Shown here: positions 24,778 to 31,464 of the stretch, one piece after another
Numbering within the stretch: position 1 is the first letter of the stretch
Layout of the letters: the number at the start of each line of letters is the position of its first letter
Source: Candidatus Firestoneibacteriota bacterium
Lineage (GTDB): Bacteria; Oederibacteriota; D2-FULL-39-29
Length of the DNA stretch: 54,430 nucleotides
Assembly: GCA_903891415.1 (NCBI GenBank)
Contig: CAITEH010000084.1
Span: forward strand, 1-54,430
Direction: 5' to 3'
The notes under the pieces: model-generated
What the model saw: only the letters and a program-made list of their open reading frames with translations
The model's database searches: none
What the model was told of the DNA's origin: nothing
Made by a program: the position numbers and the translations under genes

Positions 24778-26016
24778 TTACCTTAATATTATCATTAAGA
24801 GCGCCAGCAAAGGCAGGGCCAGTGTCAGCAGCAGCAGGTATTTGTAAACACGGTTAATATCCGTTCCGAAATATTCACAGGTCAAAAGGTAGCAAAGATG
24901 CACCGGAGAAAGCAAGACCCCGGCGTAGCCGGATATGAAAGCAAAGGACAATAAGGGCAAAGCCGCCTGGCCTTTGGCCATGATCAACGGTATCAGCAGG
25001 GGAAAGGCAACACCCACATAGGCCTGCACAATACCGGTCAAGAGGCCGACTATAAAAGGCAGCACAAACAAGACTGCCAGGAGGGGTAATTTCATTATCG
25101 CGAGAAAACTTATCATCTGCGTGATCGCGCCGCTGGCTTCAAGCATATTCTTAAAGAGCATGACCCCGTAGATAAGTACGATTATATTCAGGCTGAAAGC
25201 TTCTTTAATATATAAAAGCAGGTCAAATACTTTTGTTTTATAGAATAATAATTCGGCCAGCACTACTACCAGCAGGGAAAAAATAAGCGGAATTTTCAGG
25301 AATAAAACAGCGAAGATTATTAAAAGGATAGGCAGTATGCCTTCAAAAAGAGCGAGCAGGTGTTGAACGGGATGCTTGTCGCTTTCCGCATTTTTCAGCA
25401 GTCTTGGCACGCCCCGGAAAGCCACGAACCAGCCGGCTAAAAGCATAAAAGCGGCAATGCCTGCCTGGTACCTGTTTATGTCATAAAGGGGGATACCCGA
25501 AAGCACGGACATAAGAATTACCCCCGGGTAGAGCGGAAAAACAGGTTCCCAGATATGCCGGAACCAGTAGTTAATGAAACTGAGCTTTTCCCCGGAAAGA
25601 TGCAGGTCTTTTGCCGCCTGCCCGGCCAAAGGCGCGGAAAATCTGGCCCCGCCGGCCGAAGGCAGGGTACCGAGGAATATAGGAAAAAATACCGTTACCT
25701 TTCTGGAGTCTTTTATTACGAAGCCGATAGAGCGGAACATCCGGTCAAAAGTACCGCTTTTTCTCATGATTATCTCAAGCATGCCGATGAGAAAAAGAAT
25801 AGCTATCAATTCCAGAGTGACAAAATTACCTTTTGCGTCTTTTTCGACGATGGTATAAGCAAAGGTGGAAACAGTTTTTAGAAAACCGACAGAAAAGAAC
25901 AGTGCCAGAAGTATTGAAGCAAAGGTCAAGGTAAGCCCCAGGCTGACTTTAAACCGCAGGCCCAGGAGTACGACCGCAAAAATTATTATGAGATAAATAA
26001 ATGCCGCTACTTCCAT
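24778..26016 (-). CDS. DUF401 family integral membrane protein
   Basis: A 412-residue polytopic protein with roughly ten membrane segments. Signature stretches are FPIFLGTLPSAGGARFSAPLAGQAA, NYWFRHIWEPVFPLYPGVI and the pore-like LLTGIVQAYVGVAFPLL; the C-terminal SFISGYAGVLLSPVHLCYLL-type segment (here AFISGYAGVLLSPVHLCY) is typical of DUF401. The family resembles ion or organic-anion transporters, but its substrate is not known. AAAGGAG lies 10 nt before the ATG. It is the only gene between two repeat-bearing gaps. Confidence 0.85.
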   Translation of the reverse strand: MEVAAFIYLIIIFAVVLLGLRFKVSLGLTLTFASILLALFFSVGFLKTVSTFAYTIVEKDAKGNFVTLELIAILFLIGMLEIIMRKSGTFDRMFRSIGFVIKDSRKVTVFFPIFLGTLPSAGGARFSAPLAGQAAKDLHLSGEKLSFINYWFRHIWEPVFPLYPGVILMSVLSGIPLYDINRYQAGIAAFMLLAGWFVAFRGVPRLLKNAESDKHPVQHLLALFEGILPILLIIFAVLFLKIPLIFSLLVVVLAELLFYKTKVFDLLLYIKEAFSLNIIVLIYGVMLFKNMLEASGAITQMISFLAIMKLPLLAVLFVLPFIVGLLTGIVQAYVGVAFPLLIPLIMAKGQAALPLLSFAFISGYAGVLLSPVHLCYLLTCEYFGTDINRVYKYLLLLTLALPLLALLMIILR

Positions 26017-26073
26017 TTAGCTTTTACTCCTTTTTTTCCGTAAAGATCTCGCTGGTACAAACTAAAACACTGC

Positions 26074-26093
26074 CCGCCACAAAGCGTTGGCGG
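26074..26093 (-). terminator. Hairpin in the argS-DUF401 gap
   Basis: CCGCCA and TGGCGG flank an 8-nt loop (perfect 6-bp stem). On the minus strand the T run behind it is interrupted (GTGTTTTAG), so it is at best a weak terminator for argS. Confidence 0.3.
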
Positions 26094-26104
26094 ATCAAAC
26101 GAGA

Positions 26105-26223
26105 GATCCCTGATAAAGGCCTTCGGATGACAGAGTCGAATTTTTCAACCCGCACTTGCTCAATATGCTTCAACGATATTTAGACTTTACAAACTTTACA
26201 GACTTTAAAACCTTTATAGACTG
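26105..26223. repeat. Composite intergenic element: TGACAG palindrome plus 9-nt-period element, copy 2
   Basis: 26105-26133 carries GATCCCTGATAAAGG followed by a GGATGACAG end. After a 28-nt linker, the head AATATGCTTCAACGATATTT begins at 26162. It leads into GACTTTACA, AACTTTACA, GACTTTAAA, ACCTTTATA, GACTG (26183-26223), in a 9-nt register. The same order (TGACAG end, then AATAT head, then 9-mers) occurs at 42227-42363. Confidence 0.7.
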
Positions 26224-26233
26224 TTTTTTGCAC

Positions 26234-27916
26234 TCACATCTTCGCAGGAGCGGTTACTCCCAGAATTTCCAGGCCTGCCCGGATAATATTTCTGGTGCCG
26301 AGACAGAGCGCCAGGCGCGCGGCTGAAAGTTCCTTATCTTCAGAAACAACACGGTGCCGTGCGTAGAAAGAATGATAGAGCTGTGCCAGTTCTTCAATAT
26401 ATTTAGGGACCAGATGCGGGTCATAATTTAAAGCTGCATGCTGCAGGGTATCGGCAAAACAGGCAACTTTTCTCATGAGCCCGGCTTCTTCCGGGCTGGC
26501 AAGGAGGGCATAATTTACCGTATCTAATTCCGGTTCTTTTATGCCGGAAGTTTTTGCGAACTCGATAACATTGCAGATCCGGGCATGCGCGTACTGCACG
26601 TAAAATACCGGATTCTCGTCGGTTTGTTTTTTTGCCAGGTCAATATCAAAGTCAAGATGTGAATCCAGAGAGCGCCTTAAGAAAAAATATTTCGCCGCAT
26701 CCGGCCCTACTTCCTCGACTAATTCATCCATGGAAATAAAATTACCCTGCCTTTTGCTCATTTTGAAAGGCTTGCCGTCCTTTAAAAGATTCACCTGCTG
26801 GGCAATAAGTATCCGGAAGTTTTCAAGAGGCAGCCCGCCGATACTGACAGCCGCGGAAATTCTTCCGATATAACCGTGATGATCAGGCCCTAATATATCA
26901 ATAATATAGTCAAAACCCCTGCTGATCTTGCTGAAATGATAAGCGATATCAGGAAGGAGATAGGTGGGAGTTCCGTCGCTTTTTATCAGGACCCTGTCCT
27001 TGTCGTCCACGGGATTACCCTCTTTATTCAGCACAGCCGTAGAGGTGAACCACCTGGCGCCTTCCTCTTCTTTTGTCATGCCTTTTTCTTCCAGGACTTT
27101 AAAGGCCCTGGTAAGTTCCTTTTTTTCATGGAGCTCACTTTCTTTGAACCAGATATCGAACTCCACGCCGTAATTTTTCAGGCTTTTTTCCTGCCAGTCA
27201 AGCATCAGCTGCACACCTGCGGGTTTGAAAACGGCAATGCGTTCCTCTTCCGTCAGGGAAAGATACTTGCTGCCCTCTTTTTCTATGAACGTTTTTGCTA
27301 TTTCTTTAACATATTCCCCGCCGTAACAATCTTCCGGAAATTCTATTTTTTGCCCCAGCGCTTCCAGGTACCGGAGGCTTATGGACCTGCCGAAAGTATT
27401 GGTCTGCACTCCGACATTGTTAATATAGAATTCTTTTGTAACCAGAAAGCCGGCGTTTTTGAGCAGATTGCAGATGACGTTACCGGCAGCGGCAGCCCGG
27501 GCGTTCACTACGTTGAGCGGCCCTACAGGGTTCGCGGAGACAAATTCAAGGTTGACGCTTTTTCCCCCGCCGGCATTTGACGTATAAAACTTTTCACCCG
27601 CGGCGGCTTTTTTTATCAGGGCATACAGGTAACTTTCGGCAAGAAAAAAATTAATAAAACCGGGCCCCGCCGGCTCCACCCTGCTTATCATTGCCCTGTC
27701 AAATTTCAGTGCAGTCAGCAAATCGTTGGCGGCAGCACGCGGATCTTTTTTTAACTTTTTGGCGGCCCAGAGGGCGATATTGGACGAAAGATCCCCGAAC
27801 TTTACATGCTTGGGGGTTTCAAAAACAATTTCAGGGATCTCCGCCTCAACAACCCCGCTATTTATGAGAGCTTTTTTTAACTCCCGTCTTAGGTCTTGTT
27901 TTACCCGCTCCAGCAT
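26234..27916 (-). CDS. argS: Arginyl-tRNA synthetase
   Basis: A class Ia synthetase of 560 residues that charges tRNA-Arg. The N-terminal Add-1 domain precedes the catalytic core. The KMSKS loop is intact (KPFKMSKRQGNFIS). The HIGH motif is strongly altered: in VSANPVGPLNVVNARAAAAG the tetrapeptide is NVVN (135-138). The anticodon-binding C-terminal domain starts with VQYAHARICNV and ends with LGVTAPAKM, which matches the usual ArgS C-terminus. The start lies 59 nt inside the end of rsfS. No other argS is in the window, so it is presumably active. Confidence 0.96.
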   Translation of the reverse strand: MLERVKQDLRRELKKALINSGVVEAEIPEIVFETPKHVKFGDLSSNIALWAAKKLKKDPRAAANDLLTALKFDRAMISRVEPAGPGFINFFLAESYLYALIKKAAAGEKFYTSNAGGGKSVNLEFVSANPVGPLNVVNARAAAAGNVICNLLKNAGFLVTKEFYINNVGVQTNTFGRSISLRYLEALGQKIEFPEDCYGGEYVKEIAKTFIEKEGSKYLSLTEEERIAVFKPAGVQLMLDWQEKSLKNYGVEFDIWFKESELHEKKELTRAFKVLEEKGMTKEEEGARWFTSTAVLNKEGNPVDDKDRVLIKSDGTPTYLLPDIAYHFSKISRGFDYIIDILGPDHHGYIGRISAAVSIGGLPLENFRILIAQQVNLLKDGKPFKMSKRQGNFISMDELVEEVGPDAAKYFFLRRSLDSHLDFDIDLAKKQTDENPVFYVQYAHARICNVIEFAKTSGIKEPELDTVNYALLASPEEAGLMRKVACFADTLQHAALNYDPHLVPKYIEELAQLYHSFYARHRVVSEDKELSAARLALCLGTRNIIRAGLEILGVTAPAKM

Positions 27917-28412
27917 CTTTCTTTTTTCCTTTTGTAACTCTTTTTTTCAGGATCTTGGCGGTTATCTTTATTTTCTTTGCGGCTTTCCGGGCTTTTTTCT
28001 TTGCCCGGGCTTTTTCAAGGTCTTTCTCCGGCTCTTTTCTCGCGGTTTCCACGGCCTTCACGGTCTCTCCGAACCGGAGGACCTTGGCATCGCCCCAAAG
28101 GCGCTCCAGGGAATAGAATTTTCTTGTTTGTTCCTCGAAAATATGGACGATCACATCGCTGTAGTCCAGGAGCATCCAATTACTTTTATTGTCCAGCTCG
28201 GTATGATAAGGATAGACCCCCGCTTTCCGGAGTTCGCTTTCAATATTATCCGCGATAGCCCCCACCTGCGCGAAGTTATCAGCACTCGCAATAACAAAGA
28301 AATCTGCGACATAATCAAGCTCTCTTAAGTCCAGGATGGTAATATTAGAAGCCTTTTTCTCGCTTGCAAATTCTGCGGCCAGTTCAGCCAGTTTCTTTCC
28401 TTCGATCTTCAT
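27858..28412 (-). CDS. rsfS: Ribosome silencing factor RsfS with lysine-rich tail
   Basis: RsfS binds ribosomal protein L14 and blocks subunit joining in poor conditions. The domain is shown by LDLRELDYVADFFVIASADN, then NWMLLDYSDVIVHIFEEQTR and FYSLERLWGDA. The family is usually 100-130 residues; here 184, because about 70 residues rich in lysine and arginine follow the domain. The 3' end, encoding that tail, overlaps argS by 59 nt. The start at 28412 was chosen over an upstream TTG because the latter lies inside the promoter. GGGGGAG lies 2 nt before the ATG, unusually close. Confidence 0.93.
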   Translation of the reverse strand: MKIEGKKLAELAAEFASEKKASNITILDLRELDYVADFFVIASADNFAQVGAIADNIESELRKAGVYPYHTELDNKSNWMLLDYSDVIVHIFEEQTRKFYSLERLWGDAKVLRFGETVKAVETARKEPEKDLEKARAKKKARKAAKKIKITAKILKKRVTKGKKKDAGAGKTRPKTGVKKSSHK

Positions 28413-28436
28413 AACTCCCCCTTTTTCCGGGCATAT

Positions 28437-28466
28437 TTTATACATTTTAGCACATTCAGGCGTCAA
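28437..28466 (-). promoter_or_regulatory. rsfS: Promoter of rsfS-argS
   Basis: TTGACG (28461-28466) and TATAAA (28437-28442) are separated by 18 nt on the minus strand. The predicted start near 28430 gives a leader of about 18 nt containing the ribosome-binding site. Confidence 0.6.
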
Positions 28467-28553
28467 ATAACAGTACCCGTTCTTAATTTCAGGGAATTGT
28501 TTGTCCGCGCCGGCGGCCCTTCAGGGATTCACAACGAAAAATATGGGGAGTTT

Positions 28554-29420
28554 CTAGATCGAGAGCCAGGAAATGTTATTCTTTCCATTCTTTTTAACCC
28601 GGTACATTTGAGCGTCAGCATGTTTGATCAGCTGCTGAAAAGAACAATTTCCGGAAACACAGGTCACGATCCCGATACTGAAAGTAATAGGAAGATCTTC
28701 AGCTTTCGCCATTTTATCCAGCACGCTTTTAATATTATTAACGATGATCAGCACTCTTTGCGCGTCCGTTTCCGGAAAGATGAAAGCGAACTCATCCCCC
28801 CCCAAACGCGCCGCAATATCACTCGCTCTGATATGCCGGCTTATTATTCCGCCGATATTTTTAAGGGCAGTATCACCCGCGTCATGCCCTTTTTCATCAT
28901 TGACCTGTTTAAAATTATCAACATCCATATAGGCAATAGACAGGATCCTTTTATATCTTTCCGCGCGGTAAGCTTCCCTTTCCCCCGCCTCATAAAAGTT
29001 CCTGGAATTTGAGAGCCCGGTCAGAGAATCTATTCTGGCCAGCATTTTTTCTTTCTCGAGGGCCTTTTTTACGGCATCTATCAACGAGAAAACAATAATA
29101 AAGATCCCCATTCTTGCTGCCGTATTCCAAAAAGTTATTATCCAGTTCGAGAAAAAATGATCCGTCAGATCGGAAACGATCCAGCATAAGATACTCAGGA
29201 AGGCAAATACCCAGGAATATTCCCTTCCCAGGTACCAGGCTGAAATACTTACAGGAACAAAATATAATATCGCCAGGGAAACATCCTCTCCGGTTAAATA
29301 GTCAAAAGACGCGATCAGCAGAAGAATAATAATATTTGCTATGAAAACATGCCTGGGAGAAAAACCGGAAGCCCTTTCGAGCAGCTTGTAGAACCTGTTG
29401 TGGGATGTTTTATTTTCCAT
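28554..29420 (-). CDS. Membrane diguanylate cyclase (GGDEF)
   Basis: A 288-residue protein with about four hydrophobic segments (residues 22-110) followed by a GGDEF domain. The active site is GGDEF, the substrate-binding run MDVDNFKQVNDEKGHDAG is present, and the inhibitory RxxD site (RASD) sits five residues ahead of GGDEF. It should make cyclic di-GMP from two GTP and be product-inhibited. The start is placed at 29420, because the predicted transcript begins there; an in-frame ATG at 29426 lies before it. It lies between rsfS and the LCP gene with its own promoter. The window's exopolysaccharide synthase is a possible, unproven target. Confidence 0.92.
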   Translation of the reverse strand: MENKTSHNRFYKLLERASGFSPRHVFIANIIILLLIASFDYLTGEDVSLAILYFVPVSISAWYLGREYSWVFAFLSILCWIVSDLTDHFFSNWIITFWNTAARMGIFIIVFSLIDAVKKALEKEKMLARIDSLTGLSNSRNFYEAGEREAYRAERYKRILSIAYMDVDNFKQVNDEKGHDAGDTALKNIGGIISRHIRASDIAARLGGDEFAFIFPETDAQRVLIIVNNIKSVLDKMAKAEDLPITFSIGIVTCVSGNCSFQQLIKHADAQMYRVKKNGKNNISWLSI

Positions 29421-29427
29421 TATCATA

Positions 29428-29456
29428 AATATATCAAAACTTTTCCTCTTTTACAA
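29428..29456 (-). promoter_or_regulatory. Extended -10 promoter of the diguanylate cyclase gene
   Basis: TTGTAA (29451-29456), 17-nt spacer, TATATT (29428-29433) preceded by TGA (extended -10). The predicted start is about 29421, one base before the ATG at 29420. No ribosome-binding site is available, so the transcript looks leaderless. Confidence 0.6.
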
Positions 29457-29482
29457 CAAATATTAAAGCGCTGTTTTATATC

Positions 29483-30310
29483 TTATTTTAATATTCCTTT
29501 GATCTTTTCAGAATCCGCCTTCCAGTAGGCCTGGTTATCCTCAAATACCGGTTCACCGGGCAGTATCAATTTTGAACTGTCATGCAGGTCGTAGTTTTTG
29601 AAGACTTTAAAGAGGTAGGCGGCCCGGTCCGGAGGGAAATTCGTATTGATGCTTTTTGAGATCCTGGAATAGGTATTAATGATATTTTGCGTGTTGAGTC
29701 TTTTCATTACTATCCCGGCGAGGGTGAACATAAATTTCTGCTGGCGTTCCATCCTGCCTATATCCGCCCTGCCGTCTTTCCTGAAACGCAGGTATTTAAC
29801 GGCATCGGCCCCGTTCAGGGTCCGGGGGCCGGCTTCAAAATCAATAAGCAGCCCGCCCGCGTTATCCTTATAATACATTTTCTGCTCAATGTTTACTTTG
29901 AGCCCGCCAAAATAATCCACGACCTCTTTGATCCCTTCATAATCCACCTGGGCGTAGTAAGAAACCTCTTCCTGCAGCACCGCAGACGCTATTTTCAGCA
30001 TCTCATTATTCGCTTTCGGATACTTCCCGATATCATAGTTAAGCACGTAGACAGAATTTATTTTTCTGGTTTTTCCGCGGTAGATAACCCTGGTATCCCT
30101 GGGAATGGAAACAAATTTAAGTTTTTTTTGCTTCACGGAAAAATGGAGGACCATAATAGTATCGGCATGATGGGTATACTCATCGGAAGAATCAATACCC
30201 AGCAAAAGAATATTAACATCCTGTCTCAGCCGGTTAGCGTAAAAATAAACACCGGCCCCGAGCCCGGCCAGCAGTAAAATAACTATCAGGGACTTAGTCG
30301 CTAGTTTCAT
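29483..30310 (-). CDS. LytR-CpsA-Psr (LCP) family protein
   Basis: A 275-residue protein with an N-terminal membrane anchor (about residues 7-25) and an extracytoplasmic LCP domain. It has NILLLGIDSSDEYTHHADTIMVL, then FVSIPRDTRVIYRGKTRKIN with the arginines that hold the lipid pyrophosphate, and then VKYLRFRKDGRADIGRMERQQKFM. LCP proteins transfer glycans from undecaprenyl pyrophosphate to peptidoglycan or other acceptors. The gene follows yqeK (4-nt overlap) in the widespread nadD-yqeK-lytR-rsfS order. Confidence 0.92.
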   Translation of the reverse strand: MKLATKSLIVILLLAGLGAGVYFYANRLRQDVNILLLGIDSSDEYTHHADTIMVLHFSVKQKKLKFVSIPRDTRVIYRGKTRKINSVYVLNYDIGKYPKANNEMLKIASAVLQEEVSYYAQVDYEGIKEVVDYFGGLKVNIEQKMYYKDNAGGLLIDFEAGPRTLNGADAVKYLRFRKDGRADIGRMERQQKFMFTLAGIVMKRLNTQNIINTYSRISKSINTNFPPDRAAYLFKVFKNYDLHDSSKLILPGEPVFEDNQAYWKADSEKIKGILK

Positions 30311-30864
30311 CTTATATACCGGTTCCAGGCTTCAATGGACCTTGGGTGTATTTTTTTTCCTTTCTTAAGGATAAACTCGATTTTTTTTGTCAGGGCGGCT
30401 ATAAAACCCCGGTCGAGATCCTCTGCTGCCGCTTTTCTTATGCCCTGCACCCCCTTGAATTTCCGGTTGCGCTCCGCGGCATCCGCAATATATATTATTT
30501 TATCCAGAACTCCCATCTTTTTATCCGCCGTACTGTGTTTTCTGATAGCGCTGAGTACCGCCCGGTCTTTTACCTTAAAAACCCTGCGGGCAATAGTTTC
30601 ACCGAGCTTGTTATGCCGGAGGGCCTTTATTTCTTTCTCATAACGGTCCAGTTTGACAAATTTCAAATATCTTTTATTTTTAGCCAGGTCCTTGCCCGCG
30701 TCATGTAAAAGCCCTGCTGTTTTTGCCCGGTCTATGCCGGCGCCGTAGCGCCGGGCAAGCTGAACCGCCAGAGCCGTCACACCCAGGGTATGGCGGTATT
30801 TTTCGGCCGTCAGGTTCGCTTTTAAATATTTTTTTATTTCAGCTTCCGTAAAGCTTCTGTTCAT
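30307..30864 (-). CDS. yqeK: YqeK-type HD phosphohydrolase
   Basis: A 185-residue HD-domain protein with the metal motif order of YqeK: H in KYRHTLGVTALAVQLA, HD in LLHDAGKDLAKN, H in LRHNKLGETIA, and H in IRKHSTADKKM. Members hydrolyse symmetrical diadenosine tetraphosphate. It overlaps nadD by 26 nt and the LCP gene by 4 nt, so the three are coupled. Confidence 0.92.
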   Translation of the reverse strand: MNRSFTEAEIKKYLKANLTAEKYRHTLGVTALAVQLARRYGAGIDRAKTAGLLHDAGKDLAKNKRYLKFVKLDRYEKEIKALRHNKLGETIARRVFKVKDRAVLSAIRKHSTADKKMGVLDKIIYIADAAERNRKFKGVQGIRKAAAEDLDRGFIAALTKKIEFILKKGKKIHPRSIEAWNRYIR

Positions 30865-31417
30865 AAATATATTTTTCCACCATTTTGGGCACCATACCCG
30901 CTACCGGCCGCCCTTTTTTTATAAGTTTCCTTATACCGCTTGAAGAGATATCAATATTTTTTATTTTAAGAAGAGTGCCGAACTTCGAAGCTTTTTTGCC
31001 CGGGTTAAAACCGGGCCGGGCAATAATTACAAGTTCTACTTCTTTAATAAAATTTTCCCATTCTTTCCAGGATTCTATTTGTCCCGTAATATCGGAACCG
31101 GCAATGAAATAAAGTTTGTCCTTTTTTTTCAACTTTTTCTTAAAATACCTTACCGTATCTATAGTATAGGATTTTCCCTTTTTTTTCAACTCATAGCCGG
31201 AGATCTCAAAGCCCGGAAGGGTTTTTACCGCCAGTTTAAGCATTTTTAACCGGTGTTTTGCGGCGGTTACCAGAGCTTCGTTTTTATGAGGCGGCCGGCC
31301 GGCCGGAACAAAAATAACCCTGTCCAGTTTAAGGCTTTTCTTTAGGTCCACGGCGGAAATTATATGGCCCGAATGCACGGGGTCAAAGGTCCCGCCAAAC
31401 AACGCGATCCTGCTCAT
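30839..31417 (-). CDS. nadD: Nicotinate-nucleotide adenylyltransferase
   Basis: NadD joins nicotinate mononucleotide with ATP to give deamido-NAD in NAD synthesis. The 192-residue protein has the nucleotidyltransferase motif GGTFDPVHSGHI, the FVPAGRPPHK segment and the closing ISSSGIRKLIKKG. GGAGAG precedes the start. It is the first gene of the nadD-yqeK-LCP run. Confidence 0.96.
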   Translation of the reverse strand: MSRIALFGGTFDPVHSGHIISAVDLKKSLKLDRVIFVPAGRPPHKNEALVTAAKHRLKMLKLAVKTLPGFEISGYELKKKGKSYTIDTVRYFKKKLKKKDKLYFIAGSDITGQIESWKEWENFIKEVELVIIARPGFNPGKKASKFGTLLKIKNIDISSSGIRKLIKKGRPVAGMVPKMVEKYIYEQKLYGS

Positions 31418-31464
31418 TTTTTCTCTCCAGCGGCCTAATTGATTAAGGCCCGGATCTTATTACT

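Noticed and set aside
28413-28466. Longer start for rsfS at 28466
   Set aside because: The extra codons coincide with the -35 and -10 boxes and are not part of the RsfS domain.
31430-31460. GGCCTAATTGATTAAGGCC near-palindrome between nadD and the 926-residue gene
   Set aside because: Only five pairs hold and there is no T run in the right place; not called as a terminator.
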